This document shows, in pieces, positions 44,472 through 54,073 of a stretch of 64,000 nucleotides of DNA. Below the pieces are notes generated by a model that saw only the letters and a program-made list of their open reading frames with translations, did no database searches and was not told the DNA's origin. Position 1 is the stretch's first letter. Each line of letters starts with the position of its first letter. Position numbers and translations under genes: made by a program. Source of the DNA: JAGQRJ01 sp041402045 (GTDB lineage Bacteria > Planctomycetota > J058); contig JAWKSZ010000037.1 of NCBI GenBank assembly GCA_041402045.1, positions 1 to 64,000 on the forward strand, written 5' to 3'.

Positions 44472-44487
44472 GGGGCCTTTCGGCCCC
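44472..44487 (+). terminator. Hairpin between hslU and rpsA
   Basis: GGGGCC-TTTC-GGCCCC is a short perfect stem 85 bases after the hslU stop. It could equally be part of the rpsA leader, since the 198-base gap must also carry the rpsA promoter. Confidence 0.5.
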
Positions 44488-44584
44488 CGCTCGTGGCGCG
44501 GTCACCCGCCGTCTCCGCGCCGAGCGTGACAACCCACGGACGGCCCCTGCCCCTCACGGGGCGACGATTGAGATAGATACCGCT

Positions 44585-46312
44585 ATGCCGGTCAACGAAT
44601 TGGTCAAGAAGTACGACCTGAAGCCCGAGGAGCTGGAGAAGCTCTACGCCGAGACCATGGGCGGCGACCCCGAGGGGCGCCTGGAGTCGCTCTACAACGA
44701 CTCCGTGCAGGACATCCAGAAGGACAAGATCATCTCCGGCCGCGTGCTGAACATCGTGGGCGAGGACGTGATCGTCGACGTGGGCTACAAGTCGGAGGGC
44801 GTCATCCCCATCGACGAGTGGAAGAACCAGGACGAGATCGACATCGGCGATCGCGTGGACGTCCTGCTCGAGGCCGTGGAGGACGAGTCCGGCCTGATCA
44901 TGCTCTCCAAGCGCAAGGCGGATCGCCAGAAGGGCTGGGAGCGGGTCATCGAGGAGTACGGCAAGGGCGACACCGTCAAGGGCAAGGTCACCCGCAAGAT
45001 CAAGGGCGGCCTGCTGATCGACATCGGCGTGCCGGTCTTCCTGCCTGCCTCGCAGATCGACATCCGCCGCGTGACGGAGGTCGGCGATTGGATCGGCCGC
45101 GACATCGAGTGCAAGATCATCAAGATCGACGAAGCGCGGATGAACATCGTCGTCAGCCGGCGCAAGCTGCTCGAGGAAGAGCGCGAGACCAAGAAGAAGG
45201 ACCTGCTCGAGAAGCTCCACGAGGGCGCGACGGTCGAGGGTCAGGTCAAGAACCTGGCGGACTTCGGCGCGTTCATCGACCTGGGCGGGATCGACGGCCT
45301 CTGCCACATCACCGACATGTCCTGGGGCCGGGTCAACCACCCCTCCGAGGTGCTCAAGATCAACGACACCGTGCAGGTCAAGGTGCTCAAGATCGACAGC
45401 AAGACCGAGCGGATCTCGCTGGGCATCAAGCAGCTCACCGAGTCGCCCTGGGAGAACATCCAGGCCAAGTACCCCGTGGGCGCCAAGTTCTCGGGCACCG
45501 TGGTCAACATCCTCAGCTACGGCGCGTTCGTGAAGCTGGAGGAGGGCGTCGAGGGTCTGGTCCACGTGAGCGAGATGAGCTGGACCAAGCGCATCAACCA
45601 CCCCTCCGACGTCGTCCAGATCGGCGACAAGGTCGAGGTCGTGGTGCTCGACGTGAACCCGCACAAGCAAGAGATCAGCCTCGGCATGAAGCAGATCGAG
45701 GTGAACCCCTGGTCGCTGGTGGACGACAAGTATCCTCCCGGCAAGGAGGTCTCCGGCGTGGTGCGTAACCTCACCAACTACGGCGCCTTCGTCGAGCTGG
45801 AGGAGGGCATCGACGGTCTGCTGCACGTCAGCGACCTGAGCTGGACCAAGAAGGTCGTGCACCCCTCGGAGGTGCTCGAGAAGGGCCAGGAGGTCAAGGC
45901 GGTCGTGATCGCCGTCGACCAGGAGAAGAAGCGGATCGCCCTGGGCATGAAGCAGCTCGAGGAGGATCCCTGGGACCGCACGATCCCGAACAAGTATCGG
46001 GTGGGCGAGATCGTCGAGGGCGAGGTGACCAAGGTCACCAACTTCGGCGTGTTCGTCGAGCTCGAGTTCGGCGTCGAGGGCCTGCTGCACGTGAGCGAGC
46101 TCGCGGAGCACAAGGTCGAGAACCCAGAGACCGTGGTCCAGCCTGGCGACCACGTGCACGTGTCGGTGATCAAGGTCGACAGCGACGAGCGCAAGATCGG
46201 GCTCTCGCTGCGGCGCGCCCTCGAGGAGGGCGCTCCCGAGCCGACCCGCGGCACCCCGCGGCCCCCGGCGCCGGAGATCCCCACCGAGGACGACGAGCCC
46301 GCCGCCGAGTAG
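44585..46312 (+). CDS. rpsA: 30S ribosomal protein S1
   Basis: S1 helps mRNA binding to the 30S subunit. The 575-residue product contains six S1 RNA-binding domains. The last four are the most regular, for example GTVVNILSYGAFVKLEEGVE and GVVRNLTNYGAFVELEEGID, each followed by GLxHVSxxSWTK. An acidic, Pro-rich tail ends the protein. The N-terminal region is extended compared with E. coli. Start ATG at 44585; terminated by a strong hairpin. Confidence 0.96.
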   Translation: MPVNELVKKYDLKPEELEKLYAETMGGDPEGRLESLYNDSVQDIQKDKIISGRVLNIVGEDVIVDVGYKSEGVIPIDEWKNQDEIDIGDRVDVLLEAVEDESGLIMLSKRKADRQKGWERVIEEYGKGDTVKGKVTRKIKGGLLIDIGVPVFLPASQIDIRRVTEVGDWIGRDIECKIIKIDEARMNIVVSRRKLLEEERETKKKDLLEKLHEGATVEGQVKNLADFGAFIDLGGIDGLCHITDMSWGRVNHPSEVLKINDTVQVKVLKIDSKTERISLGIKQLTESPWENIQAKYPVGAKFSGTVVNILSYGAFVKLEEGVEGLVHVSEMSWTKRINHPSDVVQIGDKVEVVVLDVNPHKQEISLGMKQIEVNPWSLVDDKYPPGKEVSGVVRNLTNYGAFVELEEGIDGLLHVSDLSWTKKVVHPSEVLEKGQEVKAVVIAVDQEKKRIALGMKQLEEDPWDRTIPNKYRVGEIVEGEVTKVTNFGVFVELEFGVEGLLHVSELAEHKVENPETVVQPGDHVHVSVIKVDSDERKIGLSLRRALEEGAPEPTRGTPRPPAPEIPTEDDEPAAE

Positions 46313-46333
46313 GCTCACCTCAAGGTGACCCCT

Positions 46334-46374
46334 CGCGACCCCCGAGCCCCCGCGGCCCGGGGGTCGCGCGTTTT
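46334..46374 (+). terminator. Rho-independent terminator after rpsA
   Basis: CGCGACCCCCG and CGGGGGTCGCG form a perfect 11-bp stem with a 13-base loop, followed by CG and TTTT. The stem arms are the same as those at 22619-22654. Confidence 0.85.
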
Positions 46375-46477
46375 GGTTGGCCCTCCAGGCGTGTCCCGGG
46401 GCTCGCTTCCCGAGCGCAGCGGGTAAACTCAGGCTCCTCTCCACCGGCGGGGCGCTGACCCCCTGCGAGGCTCTTCT

Positions 46478-49400
46478 ATGTGCGGGATCGTCGGACTGTT
46501 GCATGCCTTCGACGCCTCGGCGTCGGTCGACGCCACGGCGGTGCACCCCGCCCTGGGGCGGGCGCGCGGGTTCGATTCGGAGGCGGACGACGCCGGGCAG
46601 GTCCTGTTCGAGGTGGCCTCGGCCGTCGACGACCTCAGCCGGGAGCTGGTGAGCTGGGGCGGGCTGCGCACCCTGCGCGCCGACCCCGCGCTGGCCCAGG
46701 CCGTGGGGGAGCTGGCCGCGGGCCTGCTCCAGGCCGCCGAGGGCGTGGACGCGCGCCTGGCCCAGGCCCGGATCCGGGACAGCCAGCACGGCGAGGAGCT
46801 CTCGCGGGCCTCGGTCCTCGCGCGGGACGTGGCCTGGCGCCTGGAGCAGGACGCGCTGCGCAACCTGCGGGCGGTGGGCGACCTGGCGGCCCAGGTGGCC
46901 GACCCCAGCCCCAAGCTCCTGTTCGAGCTCTGGCGCCTGAACCTGATCCTGAACCAGCTCGAGCGGCTCGAGGTCCGCGGCCGCGACAGCGGCGGGCTGG
47001 GCACGCTGGTGTGCTTCGCGCCCGGTCAGGTCGCCGCGGCGGAGGCGGCCCTCGAGCCGCTGCGCGCCGACCTCGAGCGGCGCCTGCAGCGCGCGCCCCT
47101 GCTCGACGGCGCGGTGCTCAAGAGCAGCGGACCCCGAGGTCTGGCCCTGGCCTTCGCCCACAAGGTGGCCAAGGAGGTCGGCGAGCTCGGGGCCAACGTC
47201 CGCGACCTGCGGGAGCGAGTGCGCGCCGACCGCGTGTTCCTGCGCCTGCTGGGGCTGCCGGGGGCCGAGGTCCAGTTGATCGCGCACACGCGCTGGGCCT
47301 CCAACGGGGTGATCTCCGAGCCCAACTGCCATCCTGTGGCCAACGACCTGCGCACCGACCCGCACCCCGAGACGATCGTGTTCGGCGTGCTCAACGGGGA
47401 CATCGACAACTACGCCAGCCTCGCTCCCGGGTTCGCGATCCCGGCGGCCTGCACCACCGACGCCAAGATCGTCCCCCTCGAGGTCTCGCGGCGCTACGCG
47501 GAGACCCAGGGTGACCCCGAAGCCCGCATGAGCGAGGCCTTCCGGCAGGCCAGCAGCGGGTTCCACGGCTCGACCGCGATCGGGGTGGTCTCGAGCGCCG
47601 ATCCCTCGCGGGTGCACCTCAGCCAGCGCGGGAGCGGGCAGGCGGTCTACGTGGGCTTGCTCCCCGGCGGCGGCTACCTGTTCGCCTCGGAGCTCTACGG
47701 GATCGTCGAGCTCTGCGCGGAGTACTACAAGCTCGACGGCGAGCGGGGCGAGGCGATCACCCTCGGCTCCCGGGGGGGCGCGGAGGCGATCGAGCGCTTT
47801 TGCTTCGACGACGGGGCCTTGCACCCGGTCAAGCCTGAGGAGCTCAAGCGCGCCCCGATCGCGACCCGGGACATCGACCGCGCCGGGTTCCCGCACTACC
47901 TGCTCAAGGAGATCAGCGAGGCGCCGCGCTCGATCGAGCGCACCCTGCGCGGGAAGTTCCAGCTCGACCCCCAGCCCCGGTTCCTGTTCGGGGACGAGGT
48001 GATCCCCCCCGCGCTGCGCGTGGCGCTCACCGAGCGCCGGGTGCGGCACGTCTACGTGATCGGCCAGGGCACGGCCAACGTCGCCGGCGAGTCGGCGGCG
48101 GACTTCATGACCTCGCTCCTGCGCCCTGCGGGGATCGAGGTCCGGGGCATGCCCGCGACCGAGCTCAGCGGGTTCTACCTCGAGCAGCTCGGGCCCAACT
48201 CCCTCGTGATCGCCGTCAGCCAGAGCGGGACGACCACCGACACCAACCGCACCGTGGACCTCGCGCGCCAGCACGGGGCGCTGGTGATCGGGATCGTGAA
48301 CCGCCGGGGCTCGGACCTGGCCGACAAGTCCCACGGCGTGCTCTACACCAGCGACGGGCGCGACGTGGAGATGAGCGTCGCCTCGACCAAGGCGTTCTAC
48401 TGCCAGGTCGTGGCCGGCTACCTGCTCGGGCTGCAGCTCGCGCGGCTGGCGGGCACGGTGACCGAGGCCGAGCTGCGCGAGCACCTGCTGCGGCTCTCGG
48501 ACCTCCCGCGCTGCATGCGCGAGGTGCTCGAGACCGGCCGCGAGCGGATCCGCCAGGGCGCGGCGCTGGCGGTCGCCCGTCAGCACTGGACCCTGGTCGG
48601 CAGCGGCCCCGGGCGCTTCGCCGCCCGGGAGATCCGGATCAAGCTCTCGGAGCTCTGCTACAAGTCCGTGCCCGTCGACACGATCGAGGACAAGAAGCAC
48701 ATCGACCTGAGCTCGGAGCCCATGCTCCTGGTGTGCGCCGGGGGTCTGACCGGCCCCGCGGCGGCCGACGCGGTCAAGGAGGTCGCGATCTTCCGCGCCC
48801 ACGCCGGGGCCCCGGTGGTGATCTGCGACCGCAGCGAGACGCGCTTCGGCGAGTACGCCCTGGCCACGATCCCGATCCCGCAGTCGAGCCCGGAGGTCGC
48901 GCTCCTGCTCAACACCGTGGCGGGGCACCTGTTCAGCTACGAGACCGCGCTCTTGATCGAGCGCGCGGCCGCCCCCCTGCGCCAGGCACGGGAGGTGTGC
49001 GAGGCCGCCCTGGGCGCGCTCAGCGGGCAGGAGTCGACCGTCGACCCCGGCGCGCTGCGCCAGCGCCTGCGCACCGCCCTCGAGCACCCGGCGCGGCAGA
49101 TCCTGCACAACCTGCGCCAGGGGCAGTTCAACGCCGCGCTGCAGGCGTCCGAGGCCTTCGCCCTGACCCACGAGTTGACCACCACCCAGACCGTGCTCCG
49201 CGGGCAGGTGCCGCTGCAGGTCCTGGCGCGGCACCTGGGCCAGCTCGTGACCCAGCTCACCGCGGCCTTCGACGAGCTGCGGCGCCCGATCGACGCGATC
49301 AAGCACCAGGCCAAGACCGTGACCGTGGGGATCAGCCGCGAGGCGACCGCGCGCCCCTCGGCGGGAGTGCTGGAGGAGGCGCTCCTCGCCGCGGGGGTCG

Positions 49401-50002
49401 ACGCCGCCACGATCCAGGACGCCGACGCCGCGGCGCTGGCCGCGCTGGATCCCGCCGTGGAGGAGGTCTCGGGGGTGGTGCACTACCGCCTCGAGGACCT
49501 GGATCCGCTGGGGGGCCCCACCGACGGCTCGCGGATCCGGGTGCTGAACAAGACCGGGATCGCGGCGGGGATCGCCAGCCGCGCCGACGAGGGCGCGCCC
49601 CTCACCGGGACCAAGCGCATGATCTCGCGCTCGCCCTGCGTATGGGTCGGGCTCGGGCGTCGCGACGGGCGCCCGCTGCTCGCCTGTCCGCTCTACCGCG
49701 ACGGGCTGCTGGCGGAGCTGGGGCTGATCCACCTCAAGGTCAAGCGCGAGCTCCCGCTCCGCGATCGCGTGCGCGCGCTGCGCGCGACCGGGCGGATCGA
49801 GGACCTGCGCTGTATCGTGACCGAGAACGACGTGGCCTGGTCCGACGGCCTGCTCGAGCGCTTCGAGCCCCTGGAGCTGTTGACCGGCTCCCTGGAGGCG
49901 CTCTCGGCGCAGCTCGTCGCGGCGGGGGACCGCGACGGGGCGGACACTCAGGCCGTGGACACCCCGTTCCTCACCCTGCGCCGCGGAGAAGGCCCCGCAT
50001 GA
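46478..50002 (+). CDS. Giant GlmS-like glutamine amidotransferase/SIS protein
   Basis: GlmS makes glucosamine-6-phosphate from fructose-6-phosphate and glutamine. This 1174-residue protein keeps the landmarks: Cys2 (MCGIVGL), RGRDSGG, HTRW (Arg272), VLNGD, TTDAK, then a SIS pair with GQGTANVAGE, SQSGTTTDTNRT, EMSVASTKAF, and IKHQAKTVTV (Lys946, matching the GlmS C-terminal lysine). About 150 helical residues are inserted after the first strand of the glutaminase domain, and about 220 residues of an unknown domain follow the normal GlmS end. Standard GlmS is about 610 residues. Substrate may differ. ATG at 46478 with GCGAGG upstream. Confidence 0.85.
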   Translation: MCGIVGLLHAFDASASVDATAVHPALGRARGFDSEADDAGQVLFEVASAVDDLSRELVSWGGLRTLRADPALAQAVGELAAGLLQAAEGVDARLAQARIRDSQHGEELSRASVLARDVAWRLEQDALRNLRAVGDLAAQVADPSPKLLFELWRLNLILNQLERLEVRGRDSGGLGTLVCFAPGQVAAAEAALEPLRADLERRLQRAPLLDGAVLKSSGPRGLALAFAHKVAKEVGELGANVRDLRERVRADRVFLRLLGLPGAEVQLIAHTRWASNGVISEPNCHPVANDLRTDPHPETIVFGVLNGDIDNYASLAPGFAIPAACTTDAKIVPLEVSRRYAETQGDPEARMSEAFRQASSGFHGSTAIGVVSSADPSRVHLSQRGSGQAVYVGLLPGGGYLFASELYGIVELCAEYYKLDGERGEAITLGSRGGAEAIERFCFDDGALHPVKPEELKRAPIATRDIDRAGFPHYLLKEISEAPRSIERTLRGKFQLDPQPRFLFGDEVIPPALRVALTERRVRHVYVIGQGTANVAGESAADFMTSLLRPAGIEVRGMPATELSGFYLEQLGPNSLVIAVSQSGTTTDTNRTVDLARQHGALVIGIVNRRGSDLADKSHGVLYTSDGRDVEMSVASTKAFYCQVVAGYLLGLQLARLAGTVTEAELREHLLRLSDLPRCMREVLETGRERIRQGAALAVARQHWTLVGSGPGRFAAREIRIKLSELCYKSVPVDTIEDKKHIDLSSEPMLLVCAGGLTGPAAADAVKEVAIFRAHAGAPVVICDRSETRFGEYALATIPIPQSSPEVALLLNTVAGHLFSYETALLIERAAAPLRQAREVCEAALGALSGQESTVDPGALRQRLRTALEHPARQILHNLRQGQFNAALQASEAFALTHELTTTQTVLRGQVPLQVLARHLGQLVTQLTAAFDELRRPIDAIKHQAKTVTVGISREATARPSAGVLEEALLAAGVDAATIQDADAAALAALDPAVEEVSGVVHYRLEDLDPLGGPTDGSRIRVLNKTGIAAGIASRADEGAPLTGTKRMISRSPCVWVGLGRRDGRPLLACPLYRDGLLAELGLIHLKVKRELPLRDRVRALRATGRIEDLRCIVTENDVAWSDGLLERFEPLELLTGSLEALSAQLVAAGDRDGADTQAVDTPFLTLRRGEGPA

Positions 50003-50538
50003 TCCTGAGCAAGGCAGACATCCTCGCGGAGCTGGACTCCGGTCGGCTGGTCATCGACCCCTACGACCCCAGCCTGGTGGGGGCCGCGTCGGTCGACCTC
50101 ACCGTCTCGCGCTGGTTCCGCCGACTCTCCCAGCACGGCGGACCGATCGACGTGCGGCAGGAGGTCGACTACCGCGACTTCAGCGAGCTGGTCGAGGTCC
50201 CCGAGGACGGGAGCATCGAGGTCAACCCGCGGGAGACGATCCTGGGGATCACCCGGGAGCAGGTCGGGCTGCCTGACGACATCTGCGGCTGGTTCGAGGG
50301 GCGCTCGCGCTTCGCCCGGCTGGGGCTGCTGGTGCACATCTCGGCCGGCTTCATGCAGCCCGGCACCTGCAACAACCAGGTGCTCGAGATCTCGAACATG
50401 GCGCCGCGCTCGCTGCGCCTGTTCCCTGGTACGCCGCTGTGTCAGTTCATCTTCCAGCGCACCTCCGGCGCGGCGAAGCACCAGGGCCGCTACACCCGGC
50501 AGACCGTGGACGACTTCCGCGGCGTCGGGCGCGCCTGA
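49999..50538 (+). CDS. dcd: dCTP deaminase
   Basis: Dcd converts dCTP to dUTP for dTTP synthesis. The 179-residue trimeric dUTPase-fold protein shows MILSKADILAELDSGRLVI, SVDLTVSRWFR, GRSRFARLGLLVHISAGFM and a catalytic-type Glu in NNQVLEISNMAP. A bifunctional dCTP deaminase/dUTPase is possible; I cannot tell. ATG start overlaps the GlmS-like stop (ATGA). Confidence 0.93.
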   Translation: MILSKADILAELDSGRLVIDPYDPSLVGAASVDLTVSRWFRRLSQHGGPIDVRQEVDYRDFSELVEVPEDGSIEVNPRETILGITREQVGLPDDICGWFEGRSRFARLGLLVHISAGFMQPGTCNNQVLEISNMAPRSLRLFPGTPLCQFIFQRTSGAAKHQGRYTRQTVDDFRGVGRA

Positions 50539-50582
50539 TCGACTCGCACCCGACCGCTCCGTCCCAAGCGACCGCGCGTCGC

Positions 50583-50612
50583 GGGTCAGACCTGACCGCG
50601 TCAGGTTGACCC
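50583..50612 (+). terminator. Imperfect hairpin after dcd
   Basis: GGGTCAGACCTGAC and GTCAGGTTGACCC pair with one or two mismatches 45 bases after dcd. No T-run. Confidence 0.5.
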
Positions 50613-50696
50613 AGACGACGTCTGTGCCTTGTTCTTAAAGCACTTACGCAGGAAGTGGGGTGTCGAGGCAGGCCGATTGCAAGGGGTGGGGCTTCG

Positions 50697-50721
50697 GAAT
50701 GAAATTATGGAACTGTCATTC
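50697..50721. promoter_or_regulatory. GAATGA-N13-TCATTC dyad upstream of the winged-helix gene
   Basis: An exact 6-base inverted repeat with a 13-base AT-rich spacer lies about 100 bases before the start of a DNA-binding protein gene. It is a candidate operator for autoregulation; this is inference. Confidence 0.35.
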
Positions 50722-50818
50722 TGTCGGGTGCGAACGGGAGGGCTCCCAAGAAAGCTAGGTTTAGGTCATGGGACTCGCGATTGCGGAAGGATCGTTCTAG
50801 CAATGGAAGGAGATTCCC

Positions 50819-51295
50819 ATGCCTCGCTCGATCCCCCCGCCTCCCAAGGGAGGCCGCCGTATCCCGGCCCCGCTCTGCGAACGTCCAGGCTGCACCGAGA
50901 CCACCCGCGAGCGTAAGCCCTACTGCACGGAGCACGTGACCGATCATGGCTACGTGCAGGAGCTCCTCGACCAGCTCGACGCGATCGAGCGCGAGGTCAA
51001 GGACGTGCGCAAATCTGGCAGTCGCGCCGTGTCCCTCGACGGTCCCACGTCGTTGGACCTGCTCGGCTTCCTGCGCGAGAACGGCGCGCGCAGCGTGCCG
51101 CGCCTCGCCCGGGACCTGAACCTCCCGGTGGAGGTGGTCAAGCACTACGTGACCGCTCTGGCACGAGCCGGGAAGATCCAGACTCGCCGCGACGCGCGCG
51201 GCACCCTCCGCGCCGAGCTCTCGGAGCCTCCTCAGGCCCGCGTGGCGACCCCCACCAAGGGCACCCCCGCCGTGCGCAGCTTCCGCGCCGGCTAG
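50819..51295 (+). CDS. Small zinc-binding winged-helix protein
   Basis: The 158-residue product starts at ATG 50819 with GGAAGGAG upstream. It has an N-terminal putative zinc knuckle (CERPGCTETT, then YCTEH) and a C-terminal winged-helix-like segment (LDLLGFLRENGARSVPRLAR then LPVEVVKHYVTALARAGKIQ), followed by a disordered tail. It is probably a DNA-binding regulator. No named family recognised. It is flanked by a long AT-richer leader. Confidence 0.75.
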   Translation: MPRSIPPPPKGGRRIPAPLCERPGCTETTRERKPYCTEHVTDHGYVQELLDQLDAIEREVKDVRKSGSRAVSLDGPTSLDLLGFLRENGARSVPRLARDLNLPVEVVKHYVTALARAGKIQTRRDARGTLRAELSEPPQARVATPTKGTPAVRSFRAG

Positions 51296-51357
51296 GCCTC
51301 GGCCGTCCCCGAACCGCGCCGCCCGCCCAGGGTCGGCGTCCGCGGGGTGCGGTTCGC

Positions 51358-51576
51358 TCAGTCGTCGAACCCGTCGCCGTCCGCGTCCAACGCGTCGTCG
51401 TCGACGTCCCTTGCGCGGTCATCGGCCGCAGACGCATGGGCGGCCAGCGCGCCACCCCGCGCCCGCCGCGCGTCGGCCTCCGGCGAGTCCCCCTCCGCGG
51501 TGACCACGTGCACCCCCCACACCAAGACCAACGCCAGCCCGCCGATCGCGATCGTCCACAGATCGTTCGGATTCAT
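51358..51576 (-). CDS. Small membrane protein with Asp-rich tail
   Basis: This 72-residue protein has one membrane helix (LWTIAIGGLALVLVWGVHVV) and ends in DVDDDALDADGDGFDD, which resembles the DxDxDGxxDD calcium repeats of thrombospondin type-3 modules. I place the start at ATG 51576 because AGGAGG sits 5 bases upstream. Function unknown. Confidence 0.65.
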   Translation of the reverse strand: MNPNDLWTIAIGGLALVLVWGVHVVTAEGDSPEADARRARGGALAAHASAADDRARDVDDDALDADGDGFDD

Positions 51577-51717
51577 CGCCACCTCCTGTCCGCACCCTAG
51601 ACCCAGGCACTCCCGGTCCGCACTCCACGAACTCCCCGATCGTGGAACGCTTACCGGCGCTTGATCTGCGGCGCCGAAGGTGGGCGAAGCCTGCGCGGCA
51701 GCCCGCGAGCCCTGGAG

Positions 51718-53178
51718 CTAGACCGTCCTCGCCTGGCCCACGGCCCGCTTCCAGCCGGCGTAGAGCTGCTCCCGGGCCTGAGGCGGCAGCGCGGGGGCGT
51801 AGGTGCGGTCGATGGCCAGGACCTCCTCCACCTCGGCGAAGTCCTTCCACAGGCCGCAGCCCAGCCCCGCGAGGAACGCGGCGCCCTGCGCGGTCGTCTC
51901 CACGTTGCGCGGGCGCGCCACGGGGATCCCCAGCACGTCGGCCTGGAACTGCATCAGCAGGTCGTTGGTCGAGGCGCCGCCGTCCACCCGCAGCTCGCTC
52001 AGCGGCTGGCCCAGGTCCGCGGCGAGGGCGTCGATCAGGTCGCGGGACTGGTAGGCGATGCTCTCGAGCGCCGCCCGGATCAGGTGCCCGCGGTTGGTTC
52101 CGCGGGTCAGCCCCGTGATCAGGCCGCGGGCGTCCTGGTCCCAGTAGGGCGCGCCCAACCCCACGAAGGCCGGCACCAGGTAGACCCCGCCGTTGTCCGG
52201 CGCCGCGAGGGTCGAGCTGTCCGCCGCGCTCGGCAGGAGCTGGAGCTCGTCGCGCAGCCACTGGATCACCGCGCCGCCGATGAACACCGAGCCCTCGAGG
52301 CAGTAGACCGGCGCGCCGCGCCGGTCGCAGGCGATCGTGGTGAGCAGGCCGTTTTGGCTCTCGACTCGCTCCTGCCCTGCGTTGAGCAGGGCGAAGCACC
52401 CGGTGCCGTAGGTGTTCTTGGCGCTCCCGGGCTCGACGCAGCCCTGGCCGAAGAGCGCCGCCTGCTGGTCCCCAGCGATCCCGGTGATCGGGATCTCGCG
52501 GCCGAAGCCCACGGTGTGGCCGAACAGGCCGGCCGAGGGCTTGACCTCGGGCAGCACCGACGCGGGGATCCCCAGGAGCGCGAGCAGCTCAGGGTCCCAG
52601 CGTTTGGCGTGAATGTCGTAGAGCAGGGTTCGCGAGGCGTTGGTGGGGTCGGTGACGTGGGCCTGGCCCTTGGTCAGACGCTCCACGAGCCAGGTGTCGA
52701 TGGTGCCGAAGCGCGCCCGGCCCGCGGCGGCGCCTTGCTTGGCGGCGGGGACGTTCTGCAGGATCCACTCCAGCTTGGTGCCCGAGAAGTAGGCGTCGAG
52801 GACCAGCCCGGTCTTCTGCCGGATCGTGTCCGCGTGGGCTCGGAGCGCGTCGCAGCGGGCCGCCGTGCGCCGGCACTGCCACACGATCGCGTGGTGATAG
52901 GGACGCCGGGTCTCCTTGTCCCACACCACCGTGGTCTCGCGTTGGTTCGTGATCCCGATCGCCGCGACCCGCTCGCCGAAGGCCTCGAGGGCCTCCCGCA
53001 GCAGGGCCTCGGTCACCTGCCAGATCTCGTCCGCGTCGTGCTCGACCCAGCCGGGCTGAGGGTAGTGCTGCTTGAACTCGCGATAGCCCTTGTGGATCAC
53101 CCGCGCCTGGGCGTCGAAGCCGAGCACGGTGACCCCCGTCGTCCCCGCGTCGATCGCCACGATCACGTCTGCTGCCAC
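51718..53178 (-). CDS. glpK: Glycerol kinase
   Basis: GlpK phosphorylates glycerol to glycerol-3-phosphate. The 486-residue FGGY-family product has VIVAIDAGTTGVTVLGFD, GITNQRETTVVWDKETRRPY, AIVWQCRRT, YFSGTKLEWIL and the ATP-site GGAVIQWLRDEL and RVDGGASTNDLLMQFQAD. GTG start at 53178 with GGGAGG upstream. It follows the ESCRT-like operon in the same direction after an 80-base gap but looks like ordinary metabolism. Confidence 0.95.
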   Translation of the reverse strand: MAADVIVAIDAGTTGVTVLGFDAQARVIHKGYREFKQHYPQPGWVEHDADEIWQVTEALLREALEAFGERVAAIGITNQRETTVVWDKETRRPYHHAIVWQCRRTAARCDALRAHADTIRQKTGLVLDAYFSGTKLEWILQNVPAAKQGAAAGRARFGTIDTWLVERLTKGQAHVTDPTNASRTLLYDIHAKRWDPELLALLGIPASVLPEVKPSAGLFGHTVGFGREIPITGIAGDQQAALFGQGCVEPGSAKNTYGTGCFALLNAGQERVESQNGLLTTIACDRRGAPVYCLEGSVFIGGAVIQWLRDELQLLPSAADSSTLAAPDNGGVYLVPAFVGLGAPYWDQDARGLITGLTRGTNRGHLIRAALESIAYQSRDLIDALAADLGQPLSELRVDGGASTNDLLMQFQADVLGIPVARPRNVETTAQGAAFLAGLGCGLWKDFAEVEEVLAIDRTYAPALPPQAREQLYAGWKRAVGQARTV

Positions 53179-53257
53179 GCCGCACCTCCCAGGAGCCTCA
53201 GTATCCCGGGCAAGCGGAGGGGATCAACCCGGGCCCTGGCGGCGAAGGGCCCTGGCG

Positions 53258-54073
53258 CTAGCGGGGAGGCTGGGGCGCGTCGGGCTGCTCGCCCTCGGGC
53301 GGGGGCGCGTCCTCGGGCTCCGGCGCCGGGCGCCGGGTGCGGGCCTCTTCGGTCAGGCGCTGCGCCTCCCGAGCGGTGACGAGCACGATCCGCTCTTCGC
53401 CGCGCAGGAGCGAGACCAGGCGTCCGTTGAGGTTCAGCCGGGCCTCGAGCTGAACCGCGCCGGAGTCGGTGTGGGTCAGCTCGACCCGGGTCCCGTCCTC
53501 GTCGCGCTGGGCGCGGATCGTGCGCGGCCCGCTGGCAAGGCCCTGTTCGTCGAACTGCACGAAGTCCCAGCCGTCCCGGGGCAGGAGCTCGGGGAAGCAG
53601 GGCAGCACGAACAGCGCGAGCATGCCGGGGATCGTGCGCTCGCTCCAGGGGAAGCGCTGCACGTCGACCGAGGGCCCGTCCTTGAACTCGAACTCGATCT
53701 CGCCCTCGAGCACGCGGCCCGTGGCGGTGACCTCCTTCTCGGGGGTGCGCAGGATCAAGCGCAGCTTGACGATCTGCCCTACCGGACCGAGGTGCAAGTT
53801 CACCGCGCGCAGCGTGGGCCGGGTGGGGTCGAGGTGGTTCACCGTCGACTGGATCCAGGTCTCCTCGCCGTCGCGGCGGACGTCGATCTGGATCAGGACG
53901 AGCTCGTCGCCGCCGCCGAGGCGGAAGTGGCGAGTGCCCTCGACCCGGCCGAACAGCCCCCGGTCCCGAGCCGCCTCGAGCAACCTCCCCAGGGGGGTGG
54001 GCTCGACCTTGGTCTGGGCCTGGCACAGGCCCGCGGCCGCGAGGAACGCGGCGCAGAGCAGCGCGCGGGTCAC
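53258..54073 (-). CDS. Secreted protein at the end of the ESCRT-like operon
   Basis: The 271-residue precursor (GTG start at 54073 overlapping the upstream stop) has a signal peptide, VTRALLCAAFLAAAGLCQA-QT, a beta-rich domain of about 220 residues (for example VLIQIDVRRDGEETWIQSTV) and a Pro/Glu-rich tail. No family recognised. Coupling to the membrane protein gene suggests that the two work at the envelope. Confidence 0.75.
   Translation of the reverse strand: MTRALLCAAFLAAAGLCQAQTKVEPTPLGRLLEAARDRGLFGRVEGTRHFRLGGGDELVLIQIDVRRDGEETWIQSTVNHLDPTRPTLRAVNLHLGPVGQIVKLRLILRTPEKEVTATGRVLEGEIEFEFKDGPSVDVQRFPWSERTIPGMLALFVLPCFPELLPRDGWDFVQFDEQGLASGPRTIRAQRDEDGTRVELTHTDSGAVQLEARLNLNGRLVSLLRGEERIVLVTAREAQRLTEEARTRRPAPEPEDAPPPEGEQPDAPQPPR

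Noticed and set aside
42986..49732. A 6.7-kb open frame on the minus strand
   Set aside because: It is antisense to hslU, rpsA and the GlmS-like gene, all with clear homology; its composition is a shadow of GC-rich third positions.
51718..53178. glpK as a member of the ESCRT-like system
   Set aside because: It is a standard glycerol kinase with its own ribosome-binding site after an 80-base gap; only its direction agrees with the operon.
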